Under the pieces are notes generated by a model, which was given only the letters and a program-made list of their open reading frames with translations, made no database searches and was not told where the DNA came from. Below are positions 13,826 to 21,636 of a DNA stretch of 26,098 bases, one piece after another (position 1 is the stretch's first letter; every line of letters starts with the position of its first letter). Source of the DNA: an uncultured Eubacterium sp. (GTDB taxonomy: Bacteria > Bacillota > Clostridia > Peptostreptococcales > Anaerovoracaceae); assembly GCA_905193765.1 (NCBI GenBank), contig CAJJPZ010000012.1, positions 1-26,098 of the forward strand. Reading direction: 5' to 3'. A program made the translations under genes and the position numbers.

Positions 13826-14941
13826 ATGGATGTAAAGGCACTGACATCAGGAGACAGATCGGGCAGAAGAAATGCATATTACAGAGAAACACGTGCAGAA
13901 GCAGCTGAGAGCAACATAAAGAATCTCAAGACCATAAGTACGGCTGCTGTCGCGCTGATAATCTTCTGTTACATACTGACTCCGATAGTAGTTAAGGACT
14001 GGAATCTCAGGATACAGCACGTCATGTTCCTGCCGGCGCTTACGGCATGTTCGGCAGCAGCATGGATATATATCAGAAAAAAGAATAAAAATTACTGGGT
14101 CGTATTTTTCCTGTGTCTGATTTTTGATGCGATCATACTGTCGTTCTGCATGGCGGTGGATGTATTTGCCAGCTATACCACGCCGGCGTCATATATGCCA
14201 ATGATGTATATCGTGCTGCCTACACTTTTCATAATACCTCAGAAGTACATATATGCGATGCTGTCGGCCACAGAACTGTTGTATCTGATAATGGAGAATC
14301 ATTTCAAGGTACCGGAGGTGGCACAGTACGATATATTCAATTCTATCGTGGGCTTCGTGTTTTCCATGGTAATAATCCAGATCATACTGAACCTGAGACT
14401 CAAGGACTACAGGCTCAGACAGCGGTATCAGGATCTCAGCACCAGAGATGCTCTGTCGGGCATGCTGAACAAGGAATTCTTCAGAGAAGCTGTTGACGAG
14501 TATCTGGACACCAAGGGAATGAGGACGCCTCATGCCATGTGCATAGTTGACATGGATGATTTCAAACTGATCAACGACAACTACGGGCACAACATGGGAG
14601 ACAAGCTGCTCCAGCTGGAGGGGCGTATACTCAGTGAAACTTTCAGATCAACAGACATACTGGGACGTTTCGGCGGAGACGAGTACGTGGTGTTCATCAA
14701 GGACACCGCAGACCGCAAGGTGCTCAGTGAAAAGGCCGATCTGATACAGACAAAACTGCAGCAGAGGGCGTCCGAAGAACTTTCGGTAGAGACTTCATGC
14801 AGCATCGGATTCGTGACTGCAGAAGCAGGGAAGCACAGCTATGACGAGCTTTTCGAATTTGCAGACAGAGCACTGTATCAGGCGAAGAACAACGGCAAGA
14901 AGACATACAGGATAGTCGGGTATAAAGAAAAAAACGGGTGA
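13826..14941 (+). CDS. Membrane diguanylate cyclase (GGDEF)
   Basis: 371 aa from ATG 13826, which has GGAG 9 nt upstream; the open frame goes back to 13751 but that part covers the -10 box. About six hydrophobic segments fill residues 34-192 (for example 35-57, 65-83, 90-115, 122-137, 140-156 and 170-190). The GGDEF domain (about 205-365) has the active site written GGDEY (283-287), the metal and GTP residues DMDDFKLINDNYGH, and an I-site RSTD at 274-277, five residues before the GGDEY, so product inhibition is expected. It makes c-di-GMP in response to a signal sensed through an unrecognised membrane domain. No EAL or HD-GYP domain is attached. The gene stands alone. Confidence 0.9.
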   Translation: MDVKALTSGDRSGRRNAYYRETRAEAAESNIKNLKTISTAAVALIIFCYILTPIVVKDWNLRIQHVMFLPALTACSAAAWIYIRKKNKNYWVVFFLCLIFDAIILSFCMAVDVFASYTTPASYMPMMYIVLPTLFIIPQKYIYAMLSATELLYLIMENHFKVPEVAQYDIFNSIVGFVFSMVIIQIILNLRLKDYRLRQRYQDLSTRDALSGMLNKEFFREAVDEYLDTKGMRTPHAMCIVDMDDFKLINDNYGHNMGDKLLQLEGRILSETFRSTDILGRFGGDEYVVFIKDTADRKVLSEKADLIQTKLQQRASEELSVETSCSIGFVTAEAGKHSYDELFEFADRALYQAKNNGKKTYRIVGYKEKNG

Positions 14942-14960
14942 AAGATCATCCGTTTTTTTA
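14929..14960 (+). terminator. Bidirectional terminator overlapping the cyclase stop codon
   Basis: AACGGGTG (14933-14940) pairs with CATCCGTT (14947-14954) with one wobble; A run before, T run after. The stop codon of the cyclase (14939-14941) lies inside the stem and loop. It also faces the convergent CoA-transferase gene ending at 15010. Confidence 0.8.
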
Positions 14961-15009
14961 TGTACTTGATTCGATAATTGTTGATAGAAGGTGTTTCAGT
15001 CGCTTCGCA

Positions 15010-16344
15010 TCAGCGTTTGTTGGATCTGCGCCATATGTTCTGTTTCTCGGCGGCTTTTATCAGCTCGTCCCGGAAGTCGGGATGAGCTATGGAGATTATC
15101 ATCTCGGCGCGTTCCCAGGTGCTCCTGCCAACCAGATTTACGGCACCATACTCCGTTACGAGATAATACATCTGGCTCCTCGGAGAGGTGACGATATCGC
15201 CGTTGAATACCGGTTTTACATTGGATTCCAGCGTGCCGTCCTTTTCCCTGAAAACCGAAGGCATGCAGATGAAGGCCTTGCCGTCCCTGGACATGGCTGC
15301 TCCGGTGAGGAAGTCCAGCTGGCCGCCGGTGCCGCTTATCTGTCTCGTGCCTGAACTTTCCGCACAGACCTGCCCATAGAGATCCGTTGATATGCAGCTG
15401 TTGATGGATATCATCCTGTCGATTTTCTCTATTATCTCCGGGGAGTTAACGTATTCCAGCGGATAGGAGATTATTCCCGGGTTCTCGTGGATCCATTCGT
15501 AAAGTGTCTCGGTGCCGAAAGCGATGCCCAGCACGCCTTTGCCCGGGTTCAGTGATGAATATCTGTTGGTTAGTTTACCGGCTTCGTGTATATAGTAGTA
15601 AGCGTCTGAACAAAGCTCGGTGTGCATCCCCAGGTCTTTCAGGTCAGAGTCGGCGATCATGCGACCAATGACTCCCGGCAGGCCGCCGATACCAAGCTGC
15701 AGCGTTGAACTGTCGGAGATATACGGCATTATGTTTTCGGCTATCTTTATATCTGTTTCCGTAGGCTCATCCAGAGCTACCTGGTACAGCGGACCGTGCT
15801 TGCCCTCCACTACTATATCAGCTTCGGATATGTGGATGCTGTCACCGATAGCACCGTATATCTTAGGAAGGTTCTCGTTCACCTCGAGTATGACTACATC
15901 GGCCTTGTCCAGTATCCCCTTGGCGATGCCCGTGGCACCGGACAGATTGAAATACCCGTGGTCATCCATAGGCGTCACTGCGATCATAGCGACATTTATA
16001 TCAAGAAAATGCTTGTAGTACTGGACAACGTTCCTGAAAACCATCGGTATGTAGTTGCAGAGTCCCTTGTCGCAGAGTTTCCGTTCATATGCGGAACAGT
16101 GCCAGCTGTTGTATATGAAATGCTCGCGCTCGGGGTCGCACTCCACCACCTGTATCGGCCCGAAGATCAGATTGCCTCTTATCTTGACGTCTGTGAGCTC
16201 GTCTCTTCTCCTGGAGAGAGCTTCGTCCAGAAGCACCGGAAAGCCGTTGGCCGTGGTGTATTCCACCCAGTCTCCGCTTTTGACGACTTTGACCGCCTCG
16301 TCAGGCGTGCGGAGCTTTTCTCTGTACTGATCATAGTATTTCAT
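15010..16344 (-). CDS. Acetyl-CoA hydrolase/transferase-family CoA-transferase
   Basis: 444 aa, the usual size for butyryl-CoA:acetate and 4-hydroxybutyrate CoA-transferases. HTELCSD (241-247) contains the glutamate (E243) that in this family forms the covalent acyl/CoA thioester intermediate. LGIGGLPGVIGRMI (217-230) and GTRQISGTGGQLDFL, GAAMSRDGKAF follow in the C-terminal half as expected. It moves CoA between an acyl-CoA and a free acid, usually acetate, as the final step of butyrate formation. Specificity cannot be set from sequence by eye. The ribosome site is GGGGGAAAATTATTT just before the ATG. With the dehydrogenase and ligase fusions it makes acyl-CoA metabolism the main metabolic theme of the window. 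Confidence 0.9.
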   Translation of the reverse strand: MKYYDQYREKLRTPDEAVKVVKSGDWVEYTTANGFPVLLDEALSRRRDELTDVKIRGNLIFGPIQVVECDPEREHFIYNSWHCSAYERKLCDKGLCNYIPMVFRNVVQYYKHFLDINVAMIAVTPMDDHGYFNLSGATGIAKGILDKADVVILEVNENLPKIYGAIGDSIHISEADIVVEGKHGPLYQVALDEPTETDIKIAENIMPYISDSSTLQLGIGGLPGVIGRMIADSDLKDLGMHTELCSDAYYYIHEAGKLTNRYSSLNPGKGVLGIAFGTETLYEWIHENPGIISYPLEYVNSPEIIEKIDRMISINSCISTDLYGQVCAESSGTRQISGTGGQLDFLTGAAMSRDGKAFICMPSVFREKDGTLESNVKPVFNGDIVTSPRSQMYYLVTEYGAVNLVGRSTWERAEMIISIAHPDFRDELIKAAEKQNIWRRSNKR

Positions 16345-16439
16345 AAATAATTTTCCCCCTGTGAATATGATGATATACTCTTATGATATGATTTTACAGG
16401 CAGCGACCGGATAAAGCAAATACAAGTTGTAAGCAATTC

Positions 16440-16940
16440 TTATTTGAGATATACTCTCTGGCATGCAGATCATTTTGAATGGTGATTTTTACCAGAAACT
16501 TTTTTATATGTTCGGATCTGCACATAATATTTTTATGGGATTTCAGTCCTGTCACCTTTGTATGAGATTTGTTATATCCTTTTATTGTTTTTATTTTTGC
16601 ATTTTTCATGCTTGAGTATGTGCTGTATCTGATCTTGTAACCGCTTACCTTTGATTTTGCCATCTTTGCAGTCTGACGTTTCCATTTTGCAGTAAAGGTC
16701 TGCTGTTCCTGATGCCGAGATCTTGCCGGCGATACCGCCTGTATTTTCATTTCCTGAAACAGTGTCTTTGTTCACAGAATCTGTTACAGAAGCAAGCTGG
16801 CTGTATCCGGTGATGCCTACGGTATCAAACCCGTTACCTGACACTTCAGCATTGTTTGTACAGCCGGAGAAATCATGCTGCCGTAATTATGTCCGCAGAT
16901 ACCGCCGACATGATCTCTTCCGGAGATTTTCCCTTTGGGT
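16440..16940 (-). pseudogene. Broken gene for a GLUG-motif / Fn3 surface protein
   Basis: Reading the minus strand, protein similarity runs through changing frames. First come GLUG-type repeats: ISGRDHVGGICGHNYGSM, then in another frame CTNNAEVSGNGFDTVG and VSGNENTGGIAGKISASG. After another frame change comes an Fn3 domain (QQTFTAKWKRQ, SKVSGYKIRYSTYSSMKNA). Near the start of its last strand a 1-nt shift is needed to reach YVQIRTYKKVSGKNHHSK, then an in-frame TGA where TGG (Trp) is expected, then SACQRVYLK and the true stop at 16442-16440. At least three frame changes and one nonsense change show that the gene is dead. The intact form would be a secreted or wall-linked adhesin. No N-terminal signal region remains. 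Confidence 0.8.
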
Positions 16941-17321
16941 AATGGGAGTTACATTAACGTATTCATTCATTTTTTGTCCTTTCTTTTACGGATCGGCCGA
17001 TCTGTTGCTGACAACAATAACAAAAGTAGCTCTGTCGCATATTTTCAGATGGACCAAGAGAACTTTTATGACGCCATAAAAAACCACGAAAGGCATTTAT
17101 ATTCATTCATGATACTTATAGCCTTCGTGGATATGTTTTTATAATTATTAAATTGTTGTCCTGTAATAACGTCTGGATATATCTTTTCAAAGACACGGAT
17201 GTGCTTCTGCACACAAATAAATTTATATCAATTTATTCAGCGTTTATCAATCTGAATTTGCTGTTTTTCAAAACATTAAAATATGCGAAACATAAAACTT
17301 GAGATAAAATGAAAAAAATTG
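16941..17321. other. AT-rich non-coding stretch
   Basis: No gene with codon structure is seen on either strand. The only clear structure is the hairpin at 17084-17130. The stretch is probably decayed sequence between the dead surface-protein gene and the tRNA promoter. Confidence 0.6.
17084..17130 (-). terminator. Hairpin with minus-strand T run
   Basis: CCACGAAAGGC (17084-17094) pairs with GCCTTCGTGG (17121-17130) with a single bulge, around a 26-nt loop. On the minus strand the stem is followed by TTTTTT, as in a terminator. No minus-strand gene remains to its right before the tRNA, so it may be left over from a lost gene upstream of the dead surface-protein gene. Confidence 0.5.
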
Positions 17322-17350
17322 TTGACAAAAGCCTGTATTAGCGGTATAAT
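17322..17350 (+). promoter_or_regulatory. Consensus promoter of tRNA-Lys
   Basis: TTGACA (17322-17327), exactly 17 nt, TATAAT (17345-17350): a full consensus sigma-A promoter, with the tRNA beginning 47 nt after the -10 box. Confidence 0.92.
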
Positions 17351-17396
17351 TTTTATTGTTCGATACGGAAAGAACAAACGGAAATAAAACAAATAA

Positions 17397-17472
17397 GCAC
17401 CATTAGCTCAGCTGGCAGAGCACCTGACTCTTAATCAGGGTGTCCAGGGTTCGAACCCCTGATGGTGTACCA
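17397..17472 (+). tRNA. tRNA-Lys (anticodon CTT)
   Basis: 76 nt with encoded CCA. Acceptor stem GCACCAT/ATGGTGT (G-T first pair), D arm GCTC/GAGC, anticodon stem CCTGA/TCAGG with loop CTCTTAA (anticodon CTT), T arm CAGGG-TTCGAAC-CCCTG, discriminator A, then CCA at 17470-17472. All standard invariant positions are present. It has its own consensus promoter and terminator, so it is a single-gene unit. The 3' end is copied again at 17713-17733. Confidence 0.97.
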
Positions 17473-17479
17473 ACGAGAA

Positions 17480-17509
17480 ACAGGGTATCAAAAAGGTACT
17501 CTGTTTTTT
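17480..17509 (+). terminator. Terminator of tRNA-Lys
   Basis: ACAGGGTATC (17480-17489) pairs with GGTACTCTGT (17495-17504) with two G-T wobbles around an AAAAA loop, followed by T residues to 17509. Confidence 0.88.
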
Positions 17510-17522
17510 CGTGTAAAAACTG

Positions 17523-17733
17523 TCAGGGGTTCGAACACAACGTTCACTTCGTTCACTCCGACTCACTTCGTTCGCTGCTGTCCGTTCTGTCTAACGAATC
17601 GCCTTACGGCTCTTCGGCCAGAAAGGCGAAAGGGAATGAGTCTCCGGTGGAGACTCATTGTCCGAGCACGGCTGAGCCGAGCGCAGGACGGCAGGCACGA
17701 AGTGGCTGTGAAAACCCCTGATGGTGTACCAAC
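17523..17733 (+). repeat. tRNA-linked folded element ending in a copy of the tRNA 3' end
   Basis: The element starts with TCAGGGGTTCGAAC (17523-17536), the reverse complement of the T-arm 3' half of the tRNA, and ends at 17713-17733 with a 21-bp exact direct copy of the tRNA 3' end (17454-17474). TCAGGGGTT (17523-17531) and AACCCCTGA (17713-17721) are thus inverted ends. Inside, CACTTCGT (17564-17571) pairs with ACGAAGTG (17697-17704) and the helix continues with few mismatches to GTCC/GGAC; within it lie TCGCCTT/AAGGCGA, a perfect 11-bp hairpin AATGAGTCTCC-GGT-GGAGACTCATT (17635-17659) and GCACGGC-TGA-GCCGAGC. CACTTCGTTC is directly repeated at 17545 and 17564. No coding sequence. It resembles a miniature element or an integration scar at a tRNA attachment site. 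Confidence 0.8.
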
Positions 17734-17750
17734 TGAAAACACCTGTTTCG

Positions 17751-17780
17751 GGTGGGAAAAGTGGGAAAAAAGGTGGGAAA
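17751..17780 (+). repeat. Short GTGGGAAA repeats after the element
   Basis: GTGGGAAA occurs three times (near 17752, 17761 and 17773) with 1-4 nt spacing. An open frame reads W-E-K repeats through it, but it has no start signal and runs into the end of the opposing exporter gene, so I regard it as non-coding. The remaining bases to 17873 hold only a small GGAAC/GTTCC hairpin near 17823. Confidence 0.5.
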
Positions 17781-17873
17781 CATTTCGGGAAAAATGCGAT
17801 ATATTATGCAAATCAACAAAACAGGAACCTATAGTTCCGGGACTGGAGCTCGTGATCTGCACGGCTGGGATCA

Positions 17874-18770
17874 TCATTCTTTTTTTCCGGAAACCGAGAG
17901 GAACACAGTAAGGATGATGGCGCAGAACCCGATGAGTTCTGCTAGCGTGAAGCGCGTTCCAAGGAACAGCGAAGAGAGAACTGTCGCGGAAGCAGGTTCG
18001 AGACATCCGATCAGCGTGGCCTTGACAGGGCCGATATACCTTACGCCTTCAAGGAATGCCGAAAATCCACCGGCAGTCCCGATAAGCACGATGATAGCGA
18101 TCATGCCCAATGCCGTAAGATCGAGCCCTTCAGGTATGACCCACGCCCTGGAAGCCAGAAAGAGGACTGCACCTCCGGTAAGCATGCCCCAGCCCGTCAC
18201 AGGCAGATTGCTGTGAGTGGATATGATGGGGCGCGACAGCAGCGTGTATGTGACGACGCCGACGGCTGCAAGGATACCGAAAATAAGCCCTGCGGCGGAG
18301 AGATCCATGCTTCCCGGATTGCCTCCGGTCGCGATCAGATATGTACCGGCCAGAGCCAGAAAGACCGCAGCTGTCTGCGCGGCGCTCATGCGTTTGCGAT
18401 TCCTTGCTGCTACGAGCACTGCCATTATGATAACGTTCAGACTCTGTAGCACTGTGGCAGTGGCAGAGTTGGAATATTTCACAGCCCCCAGGAACGTATA
18501 CTGGCACATCAGCAGCCCAAGCAGTGCGAAGGCCAGAAGCCACATGATGTCGCAACGGGATGTCCATATCCTGAGTATGCCTCTGCCCTCGCCGGGAATT
18601 GCAATGATGAGCAGCGCTATGCCCGAAAGCACCATGCGGACAGCGGTGAGCCATCCTGAGTCCAGATCGTATTCCATAAAAAGATACTGGCAGCATACGC
18701 CGGATACGCCCCAGCCTATGCTGCCGGCAGATGCAAACAGTATCCCTCTGATATAATTTTTTTTGTTCAT
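17874..18770 (-). CDS. EamA/DMT-family transporter
   Basis: 298 aa with ten hydrophobic segments in two EamA halves: the first opens with GILFASAGSIGWGVSGV and contains QYTFLGAVKYSNSATATVLQSL; the second starts near GLIFGILAAVGVVTYTLLSRP and ends with the GPVKATLIGCLEPASATVLSSLFLG region (read in two parts) typical of the last helices. Members export amino acids or related metabolites or, less often, import them; the substrate is unknown. AGGAGGG lies 8 nt before the ATG. It is divergent from an AraC-type regulator 142 bp away, which is the most likely controller. There is no convincing terminator between its stop and the tRNA-linked element. Confidence 0.9.
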   Translation of the reverse strand: MNKKNYIRGILFASAGSIGWGVSGVCCQYLFMEYDLDSGWLTAVRMVLSGIALLIIAIPGEGRGILRIWTSRCDIMWLLAFALLGLLMCQYTFLGAVKYSNSATATVLQSLNVIIMAVLVAARNRKRMSAAQTAAVFLALAGTYLIATGGNPGSMDLSAAGLIFGILAAVGVVTYTLLSRPIISTHSNLPVTGWGMLTGGAVLFLASRAWVIPEGLDLTALGMIAIIVLIGTAGGFSAFLEGVRYIGPVKATLIGCLEPASATVLSSLFLGTRFTLAELIGFCAIILTVFLSVSGKKE

Positions 18771-18912
18771 TGGATTTCGCCCTCCTGTACTGATATAATA
18801 ATCATATTGATATATTGACGTCAGTTATATGGCGATATTCGCAAATAATTATAAAAATATTGCGCAAAGGCATGGATTCTGGACACAGCAACATATACGA
18901 GAGAGAAGGATA

Positions 18913-19815
18913 ATGAAAGCAAAGAATATAAACACAGATCGCAGCAGACAGGAAATAACGAAGAACATCCCCGGATTCCCGGTGTCATGTTACCTCAGTG
19001 AGTCCACATCGGGAACTTATGACCATATAGACTGGCACTGGCATGTGGAATTCCAGCTTTGCTTGACCATAAGCGGCGCAGTGGTGTGGAACACAGGAAA
19101 TCAGCAGATAACGGCGGACTCGGGAGAAGGGATATTCATAAATTCACGCTGCGTGCATATGGCAAGACCATGCAGCGAAGACACGGTGTTTTTCTGCCTG
19201 GATTTTCCGCCGGATTTTCTCTGCACCGACAAAAAGGGAGACCTTTATAAAGAAAGTGTGCTGCCGGTGTCGGAGGAGACAGGCCTCTGTGGTAAAAGGA
19301 TAGACCGGCAGATCCGTCAGGGTGCGGAGATCCTGGATATACTGCGCAACATGGCAGAAGACTTCGAAGAAAAGGCAGCCGGCTATGAATTCGAGATCGC
19401 CGGGAACGTGCTGCGTATATGGAAAAGGCTCCGGAGCTTTCTTGGAAGCGACATCAGGAGGGAGACCGGATCTGCAGACGACCGGTTCAGGGAAATGCTC
19501 ATGTATCTGCAGAGGCACTATTCCGGGAACATCACCCTCGATGAGATAGCGGCGTATACGGGGATAAGCCGGAGTGAATGCTGCAGGTATTTCAGGAAAA
19601 AGTCAGGCCAGACGATATTCGGATATCTGAACCGGTATCGTATCCATAAAAGCATGGAACTGATGGCAGGCACCGACGGGGATATTGCACAGATCGCCCA
19701 GGAATGCGGATTTTCGGATCAGAGCTACTATACGAAAAAGTTCAGGGAGCAGACTGGCATGACGCCGGGACAGTACAGGCTCATAGAAAGACAGCAAGAA
19801 AAACCGTCCCCTTGA
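18913..19815 (+). CDS. AraC-family transcription regulator
   Basis: 300 aa from ATG 18913. The N-terminal half is a cupin-like sensor with the DWHWHVEFQLC stretch, usual in AraC regulators that bind small ligands. The C-terminal 100 residues hold two helix-turn-helix units: ITLDEIAAYTGISRSECCRY then IAQIAQECGFSDQSYYTKKF, ending with the family signature GMTPGQYR. I prefer ATG 18913, with AAGG 3 nt upstream (tight), over an in-frame ATG at 18829 that has no ribosome site and lies in the promoter area. It is divergent from the EamA transporter and probably controls it, perhaps with a substrate of that transporter as ligand. Confidence 0.88.
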   Translation: MKAKNINTDRSRQEITKNIPGFPVSCYLSESTSGTYDHIDWHWHVEFQLCLTISGAVVWNTGNQQITADSGEGIFINSRCVHMARPCSEDTVFFCLDFPPDFLCTDKKGDLYKESVLPVSEETGLCGKRIDRQIRQGAEILDILRNMAEDFEEKAAGYEFEIAGNVLRIWKRLRSFLGSDIRRETGSADDRFREMLMYLQRHYSGNITLDEIAAYTGISRSECCRYFRKKSGQTIFGYLNRYRIHKSMELMAGTDGDIAQIAQECGFSDQSYYTKKFREQTGMTPGQYRLIERQQEKPSP

Positions 19816-19896
19816 AATGATCATATATTGGCTCTTACGGAGAACCACTGAATAGTGTATCATTAAGATATATGTCATAACAAGGATGGTAGAATT

Positions 19897-21636
19897 ATGG
19901 AGCATACTTACAGATTACTTTCACAGGAAGAGGTCTTCGGAGACGGGAAGACCGATGTCATAAAAACTATTGGTGCGACGTGCATCGTATCGGATCTTGC
20001 GATCGTTTCCGGTGCGGACATAAGTGAAGACAGGACTGGCAGATGGTTCCTGTCGTCTGCTTCGGGATACGGCGATGTATGCGCAGTGGATCGCGACGGC
20101 AGCCAGCGGATGGTGTACCCGGATTCCAGGGGCGGGATGCGTCCGGTCATGGAATGCGCAGATCTCTCGCAGCTGGATTGCAGCACAGCCAGAGATATAT
20201 CGGGATTCGACGAGATCGTGTACGGCGAATATCCTCAGTATGCAGCGGACAGGACGCTGGCAGGGGAACTCGAGCAGGACTTCATGGACGGCAGGCTGAT
20301 AAAGACCGGGAAGAAATACTGCTCACAGTACGATGAGTTCCAGCGCGACGGCAGCAAATATATCAGAACGGTCTATCTGCCGGAGGAAGCGCATCAGCTG
20401 TCTGACGGGAAAAAGTACAGCAGCGGGGATATAGTATGGATAGCCGTATCTCCGTTGAAATGGCTTTGGGACGACAGGGCAGGTCTGCTGATAAGCCGGA
20501 TCATACCGGCAGCGGGTCTGATGTTTTCTCATGAAAAATATTATGATGGAAATTTTGAAAAGACAGATATATACAGATATCTGAATACTACATTTGCAAC
20601 GGATATCATACCGGGAGTTTTGAAGGAGCTGACTCCGGAGGAAAAAGCCAGGTATGAGGCAGATGCAAAGCGGGCTGCCGAAAGGCGCAATCCGTATGGC
20701 CTGACTTTCGGAGAGGTCAGCGAGGAAGACATAATAAGAGGGGCCATCGAGAGCGATGTGGCGGTGTTCCTGCACGGACCTTCATCGGAGGGCAAGAGCG
20801 CCAGGGTGAAACAGATAGATCCCACATGCGAGATAATATATCTGCGCAATGCGACCCCTGACAGTCTCAACGGCAGGAGTGTGTACAACCAGTCCACAGG
20901 AGAGATGATAGACATCCCGCCTGTATGGTTCCGCAAAGTAAAGGAAAAATGCGAGCAGGAGCCGGATAAGCTGCATGTGGTGTTTTTCGATGAGATAAAC
21001 AACGCGCTTCCGAGTATACAGGGTATGGCGTTCAACATCGTGCTGGACAGAGAGGTCAACGGTACATGGAAACTCCCTGACAACGCCAGAGTTGTCGCTG
21101 CCGGAAACGATATGCAGGACTCTCTGGCAGCGCATCAGCTGGCAGCGCCGTTTTTCAACAGGTTCGCTCATGTGTATATAAATACGACTACAGAGAAATG
21201 GCTTAAATGGGCAAGGGAAAACGATATACATCCTGCGATCTACGCGTATATAGCATACAGGAAGGGTGAAACGCTGAGGAGTGAATATAATGGAGAGACG
21301 CCTAACGCAGATCCGAGAAAATGGGAGATGGCGTCGAAGATGCTTTACACTACAGGTAGTCCGGAAATGCTGAGATCGCTGATAGGCGAGGATATAACGG
21401 ACGAATTCGTGCGGTTCTGCAGTCAGCCGGTCATAACGGTGGAGGATGTCCTGAACGGAAACTACAGTGACAGGGATATAGAGACCATGGATACTTCCCG
21501 CAGATATGCAACGACAGTGGGACTGACGCAGGCAAAAGGCGATGAGATAGAAACTGTGAGGAGGTTCGTATCGGGGCTTGGTGAAGAGTTCAGAGCTGTA
21601 TTCGATTCCTTCGTACAGCCGGAGGCAGAGAAATGA
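19897..21636 (+). CDS. DUF6273-like domain fused to MoxR-like AAA+ ATPase
   Basis: 579 aa. Residues 105-240 resemble a DUF6273 domain: YGEYPQ (109-114), SPLKWLWDDRAGLLIS (185-200), then FEKTDIYRYLNTTF (220-233), matching that family's order FGxYPQ / W-x-L-x-x-x-x-x-x-A-L-L-I-S / WxxSxxRxWLN. Residues 270-480 are an AAA+ module: Walker A GPSSEGKS (294-301), Walker B VVFFDE (361-366), sensor-1 asparagine in AAGND (401-405), FFNRF (419-423) as in MoxR proteins. MoxR ATPases work with VWA partners as chaperone-like machines. The following gene encodes such a partner and overlaps by 4 bp. AAGGATGG precedes the ATG. The first 100 residues are unassigned. The client is unknown. Confidence 0.85.
   Translation: MEHTYRLLSQEEVFGDGKTDVIKTIGATCIVSDLAIVSGADISEDRTGRWFLSSASGYGDVCAVDRDGSQRMVYPDSRGGMRPVMECADLSQLDCSTARDISGFDEIVYGEYPQYAADRTLAGELEQDFMDGRLIKTGKKYCSQYDEFQRDGSKYIRTVYLPEEAHQLSDGKKYSSGDIVWIAVSPLKWLWDDRAGLLISRIIPAAGLMFSHEKYYDGNFEKTDIYRYLNTTFATDIIPGVLKELTPEEKARYEADAKRAAERRNPYGLTFGEVSEEDIIRGAIESDVAVFLHGPSSEGKSARVKQIDPTCEIIYLRNATPDSLNGRSVYNQSTGEMIDIPPVWFRKVKEKCEQEPDKLHVVFFDEINNALPSIQGMAFNIVLDREVNGTWKLPDNARVVAAGNDMQDSLAAHQLAAPFFNRFAHVYINTTTEKWLKWARENDIHPAIYAYIAYRKGETLRSEYNGETPNADPRKWEMASKMLYTTGSPEMLRSLIGEDITDEFVRFCSQPVITVEDVLNGNYSDRDIETMDTSRRYATTVGLTQAKGDEIETVRRFVSGLGEEFRAVFDSFVQPEAEK

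Noticed and set aside
17523..17733. Second tRNA gene or CRISPR repeat
   Set aside because: Only the 3' end of the tRNA is repeated, with no anticodon arm; and there is no regular repeat-spacer series.
17462..17911. 149-aa open frame after the tRNA
   Set aside because: It starts inside the tRNA end, crosses the terminator and the folded element, and overlaps the exporter stop. The W-E-K part comes from the GTGGGAAA repeats.
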